The notes below the pieces were generated by a model that was not told where the DNA came from, did no database searches, and saw only the letters and a list, made by a program, of their open reading frames with translations. Source: Duncaniella dubosii (GTDB taxonomy: Bacteria > Bacteroidota > Bacteroidia > Bacteroidales > Muribaculaceae). From it: a stretch of DNA of 64,000 nt. Below, in pieces: positions 52,579 to 64,000 of this stretch (its first letter is position 1; the number at the start of each line of letters is the position of its first letter). The stretch spans positions 3,472,001 through 3,536,000 of the forward strand of contig NZ_CP039396.1 in the NCBI RefSeq assembly GCF_004803915.1. Direction: 5' to 3'. The translations under genes and the position numbers were made by a program.

Positions 52579-52609
52579 TTGCATTATTCCATAAAAATTC
52601 CTACCTTTG
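52579..52609 (+). promoter_or_regulatory. Promoter of tRNA-Arg
   Basis: TTG at 52579-52581 and TACCTTTG at 52602-52609, separated by 20 bp, 15 bp before the tRNA. A textbook Bacteroidota pair. Confidence 0.7.
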
Positions 52610-52624
52610 CATCATCGAATTTTC

Positions 52625-52696
52625 GCCTTGGTAGTTCAACGGATAGAATGGGAAATTCCTAATTTTCAGATAGGGGTTCGATTCCCCTCCGAGGTA
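52625..52696 (+). tRNA. tRNA-Arg (anticodon CCT)
   Basis: 72 nt: acceptor GCCTTGG/CCGAGGT with G-T at the first pair, D arm with TAGTTCAACGGATAGA, anticodon arm GGAAA-TTCCTAA-TTTTC (one G-T pair, anticodon CCT), T arm AGGGG-TTCGATT-CCCCT, no encoded CCA. The following 60 bp contain a possible terminator (ACGAAGAATCAGC...GCTGGTCCTTCGTTTTGTT). Confidence 0.85.
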
Positions 52697-52865
52697 CAAA
52701 CAGCGGTAGACAAAAGACGCTAAAAGAAAATAACGAACGAAGAATCAGCAACTTAGCAATTGCTGGTCCTTCGTTTTGTTGCTTATATTTACCTTTATTC
52801 TGTTGTCTAGGGCTACCTGAGGGCTACCTAATACATAAGTCCGGCAATTTGCCGCTTATTATTTC

Positions 52866-53774
52866 TCAATTCTGCTCGATCATCCGGCGGTATTCACTCG
52901 GACTTTGCCCTACCACCCGCTTGAACAGGCGCGTGAAATGAGCCGGATACTCAAATCCGAGGTCGTAGGCAACTATACTGACATCGTCGCTGCTGACCGA
53001 CAGACGATGTTTTGCCACAGAGATTACATGACGGGTGATTATCTCCTTTGCAGTAAGCCCGGTTTCCTTCTTAATCAGTTCGCCGAAATATCCCGGTGTC
53101 AGATTCGCAAGGTCAGCAAAATAGCCGACTGTCGGAGTTCCGTTTTTCTTCGCATCACTGTCGTAATACAATTTCAGCGCCTGCTCGAACTGGGCCACCA
53201 CATCTGAGTTAACCTTATGACGCGTTATGAACTGGCGGTCATAAAAACGGTGAAGATATTCAAGCAGCAACTGTATGTTCGCAGAAAGCAACGCAGCCGA
53301 ATGGTGGTCGACAGAATGTTGCAGCTCCCGGTCTATCTTGTGGAGACAATCAAGGAAGATTTCCCGTTCCTCCTCCGACAGATGAAGCGATTCCATCTCT
53401 GAGAAATCAAAGAAACTGAACGAAGAAATTTTATTAGCAAGAGGTGTCCCGTAAATCAAATCGGGATGAAACATCAATCCGACCACATCGGGAGCGATTT
53501 CTTCGACATCCATGTCGACATCTATTATCTGGCCCGGAGAAAAACTGACGACTGTCCCCTCCTGATAATCATATTTCTTACGGCCATATCTGATTGAACA
53601 TGCCACACTGTTTTTAAGGAACAAGGCATACACACCATAATTCAGACGTACATGGTTGATACACTTATCGGCATTTTTCAGATCAATGACCGTGACAAGC
53701 GGATGGCGCGTGGTCAGGCCATAAAGTTTATTATAAGCGTCGATTGAATCGAGATTGATTGTTTTTCTTTCCAT
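52866..53774 (-). CDS. AraC family transcriptional regulator
   Basis: 302 residues. The N-terminal part is a cupin-like ligand-binding domain (VYALFLKNSVACSIRYGRKK; VVSFSPGQIIDVDMDVEEI). The C-terminal 100 residues are two helix-turn-helix motifs (VGYFADLANLTPGYFGELIK, then VSIVAYDLGFEYPAHFTRLF and GQSPSEYRRM). It is divergently transcribed from the alcohol dehydrogenase gene, with a 170-bp shared spacer, so it very likely regulates that gene. The inducer is unknown. Confidence 0.92.
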   Translation of the reverse strand: MERKTINLDSIDAYNKLYGLTTRHPLVTVIDLKNADKCINHVRLNYGVYALFLKNSVACSIRYGRKKYDYQEGTVVSFSPGQIIDVDMDVEEIAPDVVGLMFHPDLIYGTPLANKISSFSFFDFSEMESLHLSEEEREIFLDCLHKIDRELQHSVDHHSAALLSANIQLLLEYLHRFYDRQFITRHKVNSDVVAQFEQALKLYYDSDAKKNGTPTVGYFADLANLTPGYFGELIKKETGLTAKEIITRHVISVAKHRLSVSSDDVSIVAYDLGFEYPAHFTRLFKRVVGQSPSEYRRMIEQN

Positions 53775-53902
53775 ATCGCGAATTTACAGCTTATTTTTCA
53801 ATAAATTATCATCCGGAAGAATAAAGGTAGAAATATCGGCAATAGTGTAAAAACCGGCGTAACACGACAAACCTTAGAGCTACATTTGTCACGGATAATG
53901 CT

Positions 53903-53910
53903 TACCTTTG
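53903..53910 (+). promoter_or_regulatory. Candidate -7 box for the alcohol dehydrogenase gene
   Basis: TACCTTTG, 34 bp before the ATG, in the AraC/dehydrogenase divergent spacer. Confidence 0.5.
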
Positions 53911-53944
53911 TAAACGCGACACAATAACCACGTATAATACAGAG

Positions 53945-54982
53945 ATGAAAGCCTATACCTACATTGACAAAGGCCGCTTTGAGCTGACCGACAAACCAAA
54001 GCCTGAAATAGCCGCACCTGACGACGCGATAGTCCGCGTCACCCTTTCAAGCATCTGTTCCTCAGATCTGCATATCAGACACGGCAGTGTCCCGCGTGCG
54101 GTCAAAGGCATTACCGTGGGCCATGAAATGGTCGGCATAGTTGAATCCGTCGGCAGTGGGGTGACCTCGGTGAAACCCGGCGACAGAGTGACAGTAAACG
54201 TAGAGACCTTCTGCGGTGAGTGTTTTTTCTGCAAGAAGGGTTTTGTCAACAACTGCAGCGACCCTGACGGCGGATGGGCTCTCGGATGCAGGATCGACGG
54301 AGGACAGACATATTACGTCCGTGTTCCGCACGCCGACTGTGGACTTAACAAAATTCCTGACAATGTGACTGACGAACAGGCTCTGTTTGTCGGCGATATC
54401 CTTGCCACCGGCTACTGGGCTGCCAGAATTTCGGAAATATCGCCAGATGACACCGTTCTCATAATCGGTGCAGGCCCGACAGGTCTTTGCACCCTCCAGT
54501 GCGTGCTCCTTCATAATCCTGCCAACATTGTCGTATGTGAAATTGACCGTACACGCCGTGATTTCGTCAGACAGCACTACCCGCAGGTCACAGTCACCAC
54601 CCCTGAAGACTGCCTGAAAACAGTCAGGACTCTCAGCTCACACGGAGGCGCAGACAGGGTGATTGAGGTCGCAGGAAACGCCGAAACATTCCGTATGGCA
54701 TGGGAATGCGCACGGCCTAATGCCATTGTAACCATCGTCGCCCTCTATGACACTCCACAGATGCTGCCGCTCCCCGACATGTATGGCAAGAATCTTACAT
54801 TCAAGACCGGCGGTGTCGACGGGTGTGACTGCGAAGAGATTCTCCGGCTGATTGCCGGAGGCCACATCGACACAACCGCGATGATAACCCACCGCTATCC
54901 ACTCAGCCGGATTGAATCGGCCTACAGGACTTTTGAAAACAGACTTGACGGTGTGATAAAAGTCGCCGTCTATCCTGACTGA
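53945..54982 (+). CDS. Zinc-dependent alcohol dehydrogenase
   Basis: 345 residues, medium-chain dehydrogenase/reductase. Catalytic zinc ligands include Cys 38 (ICSSD) and the His 60-Glu 61 pair of VGHE; the structural zinc lobe is complete with Cys 90, 93, 96 and 104 (FCGECFFCKKGFVNNC). The NAD(P)-binding Rossmann motif is IIGAGPTGLC (about 174-183). The VNVETFCGECFFC and ALFVGDILATGYWAA segments resemble the isopropanol/2,3-butanediol-dehydrogenase group. The oxidised substrate is not fixed by sequence. Divergent AraC regulator upstream. Confidence 0.92.
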   Translation: MKAYTYIDKGRFELTDKPKPEIAAPDDAIVRVTLSSICSSDLHIRHGSVPRAVKGITVGHEMVGIVESVGSGVTSVKPGDRVTVNVETFCGECFFCKKGFVNNCSDPDGGWALGCRIDGGQTYYVRVPHADCGLNKIPDNVTDEQALFVGDILATGYWAARISEISPDDTVLIIGAGPTGLCTLQCVLLHNPANIVVCEIDRTRRDFVRQHYPQVTVTTPEDCLKTVRTLSSHGGADRVIEVAGNAETFRMAWECARPNAIVTIVALYDTPQMLPLPDMYGKNLTFKTGGVDGCDCEEILRLIAGGHIDTTAMITHRYPLSRIESAYRTFENRLDGVIKVAVYPD

Positions 54983-55045
54983 ACCAATCAACCTGTCGAC
55001 ACATTGTTGTATATAGCAATTACAAAAACCATCACGAACAGACCA

Positions 55046-55726
55046 ATGAGCCAACATAAATTATTAGTAGTCGATGACGAAGACACCCTTTGCGAAGCGC
55101 TCAGATTCAATCTTGAAATTGAAGGCTATGATGTCGACGTGGCCCACAGCGCCGAAGAGGCATTGAAACTCAGCCTTGAAAACTACTCCCTCATACTCCT
55201 TGACGTTATGATGGGCGAAATCAGTGGTTTCAGAATGGCACAGATCATGAGAGCCAATCCCAAGACAGCTGACGTACCTATAATCTTTCTTACGGCAAAA
55301 GACAATGATGACGACATGATTGCCGGACTGAAACTCGGCGGTGACGACTACATCACAAAGCCTTATTCCATCCGCAACGTCCTCGCACGCATTGAAACAG
55401 TATTACGCCGCACAAGAAACATCTCCACCAACCACGACATTGTAAAATATCAGGGTATTGCCATCGACACAAATTCCAAACGGCTTGAAATCGACGGAAA
55501 CGAAATCAGACTTCCTAAAAAGGAACTTGAAATTCTCCAGCTGCTCCTCACAAACCGCAACAGGGTCTTCTCGCGCGAAGAAATCCTGAACATAGTGTGG
55601 CACAACGAAGCCGTCGTAGTCGACCGCACGGTAGATGTCCACATCACACGGCTGCGCAAACGTCTGGGTGAATACGGCCATCATATAATAACCCGTTCTG
55701 GCTATGGATATGGTTTCAGTGAATAA
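55046..55726 (+). CDS. OmpR/PhoB-type response regulator
   Basis: 226 residues from the ATG at 55046 (an upstream in-frame ATG at 55004 is not preferred). The receiver domain has acidic DDED, phospho-acceptor Asp 53 (LILLDVMMG) and Lys in TKPYSIRNVL. The winged-helix C-terminus has RLEIDGNEIRLPKKELEILQ and DRTVDVHITRLRKRLGE, ending in the SGYGYGF recognition wing. The kinase start lies inside its last codons. The pair lies opposite a phosphate transporter, so a PhoBR-like role is plausible but not shown. Confidence 0.92.
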   Translation: MSQHKLLVVDDEDTLCEALRFNLEIEGYDVDVAHSAEEALKLSLENYSLILLDVMMGEISGFRMAQIMRANPKTADVPIIFLTAKDNDDDMIAGLKLGGDDYITKPYSIRNVLARIETVLRRTRNISTNHDIVKYQGIAIDTNSKRLEIDGNEIRLPKKELEILQLLLTNRNRVFSREEILNIVWHNEAVVVDRTVDVHITRLRKRLGEYGHHIITRSGYGYGFSE

Positions 55727-57146
55727 TTCTCTCCGTTACAGCCAAAAACTTTTCCTGCTGCTCGTTCTCTTTGCATGGGCACTTCTGGCATGCTTCCTCA
55801 CGTTTCAGTACGAAAGAGAAAAATCATTTAAAGTCATTCAGCTAAATTCATCGCTCCAGCTATTCAACGCCAAGATGGCCGAAGCTATAAAGGACGGCAT
55901 CACACCCGAAGAATTTCTTGCCGGGACGAAACTTCCGTTTGACAGCCTGCGCGTATCGGTCATCAGTCCTGACGGCAATGTGAAGTTCGACAACTCAGCC
56001 GCCACACTCCCCAATGACAGCCACCTGACACGCAGTGAAATCTCCAAGGCATTGAAAACCGGCAGTGGCTACACCCTCCGGCGACACTCAGAGTCAACCG
56101 ACAGGACTTATTTCTACTCGGCCTTGTATGACGGCCATACGATTGTACGCTCCGCCATCCCCTACACATCGATTTCTCTTCTGGAACTTCTCAAAGCCGA
56201 CAGGGGGTTCATCTACTTTATGTGTGTAGTCACGCTGATTCTCATCGTTGTAGCCTATTTCGCCACGAGAAAGCTCGGCACAAACATCACACGCCTGAAT
56301 AATTTCGCAAAAAAAGCCGAACGCGGCGAGCGCATCTATGCCGACGAGTCATTCCCTGACGATGAACTCGGCGAGATTTCAAGCCATATCGTCATGCTCT
56401 ATGCCAAGCTTCAGGAGGCAAATGCCGAATGTGACCGACAGCATCTTTTAGTGCTGAAGGAAGAAAAGGAGAAAATCCGCATCAAAAAACAGCTGACCAA
56501 CAACATTAACCATGAGCTGAAAACACCGATTGCCTCCATACAGGTCTGTCTCGAAACCATTGAATCGCATCCCGACATGGACCGGTCGAAACGAGAAGAG
56601 TTCATCAGGCGTGCCCTTAAAAATTGCCATAGGCTCAGAAGCCTGCTGACAGATGTCGCAACAATCACACGTATGGAGGACGGATTTAACCACATAGAGA
56701 AATCTCCGGTCAATCTCTCAGCTATAATTCAAGAGTGTTTCGACGACGCACGCCACAAAGCCCCATACATGGAGTTTGAGATAGACATTCCCGCCAATAT
56801 AATCATCAACGGGAATCACGACATACTTAAATCGATTTTCTCAAACCTGCTTGACAACGCAATGGCCTACAGTGGCGGCAATAAAGTCACTCTTTGTCTG
56901 ACTTCCGAAAGTCCGGCTGACTATTCATTCTCTTTTGCTGACAATGGTTCAGGGGTCGAAAACAGGCATATACAACATTTGTTCGAGCGGTTCTACAGAG
57001 TGGATAAAGGACGCTCTCGCTCTGCGGGAGGGACAGGTCTCGGACTTGCAATTGTCAAAAACGCAGTCATATTCCATGACGGTCACATAACTGTCCGCAA
57101 CCGCCACGGTGGCGGTCTTGAATTTGATTTCACACTTTCAAAATAA
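55704..57146 (+). CDS. Sensor histidine kinase, partner of the OmpR-type regulator
   Basis: 480 residues, overlapping the regulator gene by 23 bp (an ATG two codons later is also possible). Membrane helices at about 17-36 and 172-192 flank a 135-residue periplasmic sensor domain. HisKA has His 270 in NNINHELKTPIASIQ; HATPase_c has SNLLDNAMAYS, DNGSGV and GGTGLGLAI. It phosphorylates the upstream regulator. The periplasmic domain has no recognised ligand motif. Transcription meets the convergent phosphate transporter gene at a hairpin. Confidence 0.92.
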   Translation: MDMVSVNNSLRYSQKLFLLLVLFAWALLACFLTFQYEREKSFKVIQLNSSLQLFNAKMAEAIKDGITPEEFLAGTKLPFDSLRVSVISPDGNVKFDNSAATLPNDSHLTRSEISKALKTGSGYTLRRHSESTDRTYFYSALYDGHTIVRSAIPYTSISLLELLKADRGFIYFMCVVTLILIVVAYFATRKLGTNITRLNNFAKKAERGERIYADESFPDDELGEISSHIVMLYAKLQEANAECDRQHLLVLKEEKEKIRIKKQLTNNINHELKTPIASIQVCLETIESHPDMDRSKREEFIRRALKNCHRLRSLLTDVATITRMEDGFNHIEKSPVNLSAIIQECFDDARHKAPYMEFEIDIPANIIINGNHDILKSIFSNLLDNAMAYSGGNKVTLCLTSESPADYSFSFADNGSGVENRHIQHLFERFYRVDKGRSRSAGGTGLGLAIVKNAVIFHDGHITVRNRHGGGLEFDFTLSK

Positions 57147-57150
57147 TATT

Positions 57151-57185
57151 GACGCCCGTTGCCTTTATAATCTGCAACGGGCGTC
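57151..57185. terminator. Hairpin between convergent genes
   Basis: GACGCCCGTTGC and GCAACGGGCGTC, a perfect 12-bp stem with an 11-base loop, 4 bp past the kinase stop and 20 bp past the transporter stop. T-runs are weak on both sides. Confidence 0.7.
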
Positions 57186-57204
57186 GCGCGCTGAAAGTGA
57201 TGGT

Positions 57205-59520
57205 TTATCTCATTCTTGGAGGGAGGTTGAGTTTCATTGAGGCTCTGAGAAGCTTACGCATGTTGGAAACAAGCTCCTGTGTTTCGTTCAGCAGATTGAG
57301 GTAGACATACATGACAGTCAGACTCCGTGTGTCGCCTTCACGCAGATGATCATACGTGCTACGCGACAGTTCCGATATGTGATCCTTGACACGGTCACAT
57401 TCCTTTCGCAACGCAGTGGTGCGGTTTACATCGGGATGTTCAATCAACTCCACCGATTCATCGAATATCGCATCGATCCGTTCTCTAAGAGGAGTCAGAT
57501 CGACAACAAACTTTGCAGGAAGAAGCGGAAAATTATTATTGACATGTTCAAGACACATCTCGTTTATTCGCCGCAGGTTATATAGAATGGCCATGCAACA
57601 GTTGTTTGACAGGTGAAACCATGCGCTCTTTTCGATGGCGACATCAGGCGATGCCTTACGAAGACACAGTGTCTCTTTACGGCGTGCACTCTTCAACACA
57701 TCTTTTTCTTTCATCAATGACTTCTCAAGTCTGTTAAGGGTCTTGGCCTCGTCACCGATAAATCCGGTTGCAACCTTGTCATATGAATCTTTGGCGAAAT
57801 TCAGGAATTCGCTCTGCTGCCGTGCAAGATACTCCTTAAGCAATCCCCAGACGCGTGTCGAATCGTCAGTCTTGAGCATTGTCTGAAACAATACATCGTC
57901 GGCAGAATCAGCCTTTTTGCGCTTCGCAACAATGTTGCTTCTGATGAGCAACACCAATGCTGCTATAGCAACAATAACCATGACCGGCGTTCCGCCGAAG
58001 TGCATAAGCGTAACGATGATTCCGGCGGCTATGAATGCCACACCGGCTGTAATGAACCATCCGCCGATTACAGAGATGACACCTGTGATTCTGAACACCG
58101 CACTCTCTCGACCCCATGCACGGTCGGCAAGCGACGTACCCATAGCCACCATGAATGTTACGTATGTCGTTGAGAGTGGAAGTTTGAGCGATGTTCCTGC
58201 GGCAATCAAAGCTCCTGCGAGCACAAGATTCACCGATCCGCGCACGAGGTCAAACGCCGCTCCGTTTTCCATAATCACCTCCGAAGTGTTGAACCGTCGT
58301 CCTATCCACTGCCTTACTCCCTGCGGGATATATTCTTTGAGCCATGACACGAAACCGATGGTCCAACGCACAAGATTGCGCGACAGCCTCGATGAGCCGA
58401 ACATTTCATCCCCGACATCCTGCCGGGTCAGATTGACCGAAGTCTCGACTACCTTACGGGCCTTCTTGGATGTCGCAAGCGAGACAACCATCACCACTCC
58501 TGCGCCAAGAAGGAAATAGACAGGAGTATTGGCCGATCCGTTGAGCGAATTCATCATAAATGCGCCCGGGTCGCCTGTTCCGTTGGCTATATAGTCGTTA
58601 TAGGCCGACAAGCCTGACAAGGGCACACCGATAAAGTTTACAAGGTCATTGCCTGCAAAAGCCATCGCCAGAGAGAAAGTACCCATAAGCACCACCACCT
58701 TGAACACATTGACCTTCAACATGTGGAGAATCTGCATCAACACCGTGAAGAATACAAAACATCCACCAATGATGAGCGGAGTATTACCGTTGATCCATGC
58801 CTTCAGCTCCGGGGTCATGAATGCAAGATCCTTGATGCCCTTAATGAGAAGGAAATAGATTATTGCAGTCGAGGCGACTCCACCGAAAATACCGATTTTC
58901 CATCTCAGACGGCTACGGTAATTGAAAGTGAATATCGCGCGTGACAGCCATTGTACCACCATACCGAACACAAAAGCCACCGCAACTGAAAGAAATATAC
59001 CGAGAATCACCGAAATAGCCTTTTCAGTATTCAACAGATCTCCCAATGTCAGGTCGCATGAATCTCCGGCCATCTTCAGAAGAGATATGGCAAACGCCGC
59101 CCCGAGAAGCTCAAACACCATCGACACCGTGGTCGAGGTTGGCATGCCGAGAGTATTGAAAACATCCAGCAGTATTATATCCGTGACCATAACGGCCATG
59201 AATATACATATCACATCATAAAACGTAAAATGCTCAGGTCTGAAAATACCGTGGCGTGCTATGTCCATCATGCCGTTACTCATCGAAGCACCGACAAAGA
59301 CACCCACAGCAGCCACGGTGATGACGACTTTAAAAGTCGCGGCTCTCGAACCTATCGCTGAATTAAGAAAATTGACCGCATCGTTGCTTACTCCGACCGA
59401 TAGATCGAATACTGCAAGCAGGAAAAGGAATATTACAATTCCGAGAAAGACTATATCCATCTGATAAATGTCTGGTGAATAAAAAATACCTGTAGAATTA
59501 TACCTGTTGTTGATTTTCAA
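57205..59520 (-). CDS. pit: PiT-family inorganic phosphate transporter with PhoU-like tail
   Basis: 771 residues. The first about 560 form a PiT permease with ten or more membrane helices and duplicated PiT motifs (SVGVSNDAVNFLNSAIGSRA; AGNDLVNFIGVPLSGLSAYN) for Na+ or H+ driven phosphate uptake; they include a long cytoplasmic loop. The last 200 residues (from about LFQTMLKTDDSTRVWGLLKE) form a helical DUF47/PhoU-like domain of the kind that regulates or binds metal-phosphate complexes. This fusion is common in Bacteroidota. The convergent two-component pair downstream may regulate it. Confidence 0.92.
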   Translation of the reverse strand: MKINNRYNSTGIFYSPDIYQMDIVFLGIVIFLFLLAVFDLSVGVSNDAVNFLNSAIGSRAATFKVVITVAAVGVFVGASMSNGMMDIARHGIFRPEHFTFYDVICIFMAVMVTDIILLDVFNTLGMPTSTTVSMVFELLGAAFAISLLKMAGDSCDLTLGDLLNTEKAISVILGIFLSVAVAFVFGMVVQWLSRAIFTFNYRSRLRWKIGIFGGVASTAIIYFLLIKGIKDLAFMTPELKAWINGNTPLIIGGCFVFFTVLMQILHMLKVNVFKVVVLMGTFSLAMAFAGNDLVNFIGVPLSGLSAYNDYIANGTGDPGAFMMNSLNGSANTPVYFLLGAGVVMVVSLATSKKARKVVETSVNLTRQDVGDEMFGSSRLSRNLVRWTIGFVSWLKEYIPQGVRQWIGRRFNTSEVIMENGAAFDLVRGSVNLVLAGALIAAGTSLKLPLSTTYVTFMVAMGTSLADRAWGRESAVFRITGVISVIGGWFITAGVAFIAAGIIVTLMHFGGTPVMVIVAIAALVLLIRSNIVAKRKKADSADDVLFQTMLKTDDSTRVWGLLKEYLARQQSEFLNFAKDSYDKVATGFIGDEAKTLNRLEKSLMKEKDVLKSARRKETLCLRKASPDVAIEKSAWFHLSNNCCMAILYNLRRINEMCLEHVNNNFPLLPAKFVVDLTPLRERIDAIFDESVELIEHPDVNRTTALRKECDRVKDHISELSRSTYDHLREGDTRSLTVMYVYLNLLNETQELVSNMRKLLRASMKLNLPPRMR

Positions 59521-59658
59521 TGCGAAGGTAGAAATGAGATGTTAACAAAATATTAAATCCGGGTTAACTGTAGGTTAAGTCGATATATCTATCAATCATT
59601 TTTATTCATATAAGTCTCATTTGTCATCCGTCGAGTGGATTTTAACAGTCTTTTTTAC

Positions 59659-59666
59659 TAATTTTG
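59659..59666 (+). promoter_or_regulatory. Candidate -7 box for the GH2 gene
   Basis: TAATTTTG, 49 bp before the start codon. No clear TTG at the expected upstream position. Confidence 0.4.
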
Positions 59667-59711
59667 TGGATATTCAACAGCAGTCAGACTGACATCAACA
59701 CCCGATAATAA

Positions 59712-62852
<3,141 letters not shown>

Positions 62853-62857
62853 TAATC

Positions 62858-64000
62858 ATGAAACTATTATCCGTTAAAAACTTCACTTTGGCAGCCGGTC
62901 TCCTTTCCGGCATGCCACTGCTTGCAGCCGAAAAGGCGACAGTCACACCTCTTTTCAGCAATGTTGCCGACAGCGTAACTATTCCAGCCGAAATCTATGG
63001 TCAGTTTGCCGAACACCTCGGCACTTGTATCTACGGCGGACTATGGGTCGGTGAAAATTCGCCCATTCCCAACACATCCGGCTATCGCAACGATGTTCTC
63101 AATGCCCTTAAAGAACTTAAAGTCCCCGTGATGCGCTGGCCCGGCGGATGTTTCGCCGATGAATATCACTGGACCGACGGCATCGGCCCTAAAGAGAACC
63201 GTCCCGTAATGGTAAATACCAACTGGGGAGGCACGGTCGAGGACAACAGTTTCGGAACTCATGAATTTTTCAATCTCTGTGAGCTAATCGGCTGCGAACC
63301 CTATCTAAGCGGAAATGTAGGGAGCGGCACGGTCGAGGAGCTTGCCAAATGGGTCGAATATATCACCGCCGAAAACGGTCCTATGGCCGACCAACGCAAG
63401 AAAAACGGTCGTGAAAAACCGTGGAAACTCAAATATCTCGGTGTCGGCAACGAAAGCTGGGGATGCGGCGGCAGTTTTACTCCCGAAGCATACGCCAACG
63501 AATATCGTCGCTATCAGACATATTGCCGCAACTTCAATGGAAACCGACTCTACAAAATCGCTTCGGGCGCAAGCGACTATGACTACAACTGGACTGACGT
63601 GCTGATGAAAAATGCCGGCAGACACATGAACGGCCTGTCGCTCCACTACTACACTGTCAAGGGGTGGAACGGAAGCAAGGGTGCAGCCACCAAGTTTGAC
63701 AACGACGACTATTACTGGACATTGGGTAAATGTCTTGAGATAGAAGATGTGATTAACAATCACGATTCTATTATGGACAAGTATGATCCCGCCGGACACG
63801 TAGCGCTTATTGTCGATGAATGGGGCACATGGTGGGACGAAGAACCCGGGACGGTCAGCGGACACCTCTATCAGCAGAACACCATGCGCGACGCTATGGT
63901 AGCCGCACTGAGTCTCAATGTATTCCACCGCCACACCGACCGTGTAAAAATGGCAAATATCGCCCAGATTGCCAACGTATTGCAATCGATGATTCTTACC
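62858..64000 (+). CDS. GH51 alpha-L-arabinofuranosidase, N-terminal part (runs off right edge)
   Basis: 381 visible codons, no stop before the window end. Signal peptide ([20 protein letters not shown], cleavage near LAA). The TIM barrel shows the GH51 motifs: [13 protein letters not shown] early, acid/base Glu 199 in [11 protein letters not shown], and nucleophile Glu 321 in [12 protein letters not shown]. It hydrolyses terminal alpha-L-arabinofuranosyl residues. Same strand as the GH2 gene with a 5-bp gap; certainly co-transcribed. Confidence 0.94.
   Translation, partial: MKLLSVKNFTLAAGLLSGMPLLAAEKATVTPLFSNVADSVTIPAEIYGQFAEHLGTCIYGGLWVGENSPIPNTSGYRNDVLNALKELKVPVMRWPGGCFADEYHWTDGIGPKENRPVMVNTNWGGTVEDNSFGTHEFFNLCELIGCEPYLSGNVGSGTVEELAKWVEYITAENGPMADQRKKNGREKPWKLKYLGVGNESWGCGGSFTPEAYANEYRRYQTYCRNFNGNRLYKIASGASDYDYNWTDVLMKNAGRHMNGLSLHYYTVKGWNGSKGAATKFDNDDYYWTLGKCLEIEDVINNHDSIMDKYDPAGHVALIVDEWGTWWDEEPGTVSGHLYQQNTMRDAMVAALSLNVFHRHTDRVKMANIAQIANVLQSMILT

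Overview
The window comes from a member of the Bacteroidales (Bacteroidota). The evidence is TAnnTTTG promoter boxes, an RteA-type sensor, a MobABC/TraG mobilisation module, a PRTRC cassette, a SusCD-era style glycosidase pair (GH2, GH51), and tRNAs with no encoded CCA. The gut families Muribaculaceae or Bacteroidaceae would fit, but the sequence alone does not settle the genus. Layout: positions 1 to about 38,900 are accessory DNA, a decayed integrative/conjugative element. Positions about 38,970 to 64,000 are ordinary chromosome. Accessory part, left to right: (1) An RteA-like sensor kinase runs off the left edge. (2) From about 0.8 to 10.7 kb, nearly all on the minus strand, lies an integron-like array of small gene cassettes. 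They are separated by fourteen 53-59 bp palindromic repeats, and the short core at each cassette's 5' edge is complementary to the core in the repeat at its own 3' edge. The products include a DUF4375 protein, SMI1/KNR4(SUKH)-like, helical-repeat, lipoprotein and other small orphan proteins, which resembles immunity genes. With the tyrosine recombinase just upstream, this matches the recombinase-associated acquired interbacterial defence (rAID-1) clusters known from gut Bacteroidales. (3) That recombinase gene (12.1-15.8 kb) is split by an intact IS66-family element with a clean 8-bp target duplication, so the array may be frozen. A BatD-like gene sits between recombinase and array. (4) At 15.9-25.8 kb are a TetR regulator, a PRTRC operon (E, C, an unnamed protein, B, ThiF), topoisomerase III, and DUF4099/DUF3945 proteins. 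(5) At 26.7-29.1 kb is a RloA/RloB (AbiL-like) ATPase/Toprim-like defence pair on the plus strand, followed by a small Gly/Ala-rich hydrophobic protein. (6) At 30.1-35.8 kb are two hypothetical genes, mobC(traG), mobB relaxase, mobA, a probable oriT/iteron region, and a ParA(TraA) gene cut off by a second, identical IS66 copy. This copy has no target duplication and abuts a truncated element integrase, which suggests that recombination between two IS66 copies deleted the tra genes. Integrase arm-type repeats and a tRNA-Ser terminator mark the passage to chromosome. Chromosomal part: tRNA-Ser(TGA); an AI-2E-family permease; a seven-gene efflux operon (membrane-fusion protein, four FtsX/MacB-type permeases, one ATPase, TolC-like outer-membrane protein) followed by an NtrC-type two-component pair; tRNA-Arg(CCT); an AraC regulator divergent from a zinc alcohol dehydrogenase; an OmpR/PhoB-type two-component pair facing a PiT phosphate transporter with a PhoU-like tail; and a GH2 beta-galactosidase followed by a GH51 alpha-L-arabinofuranosidase that runs off the right edge.
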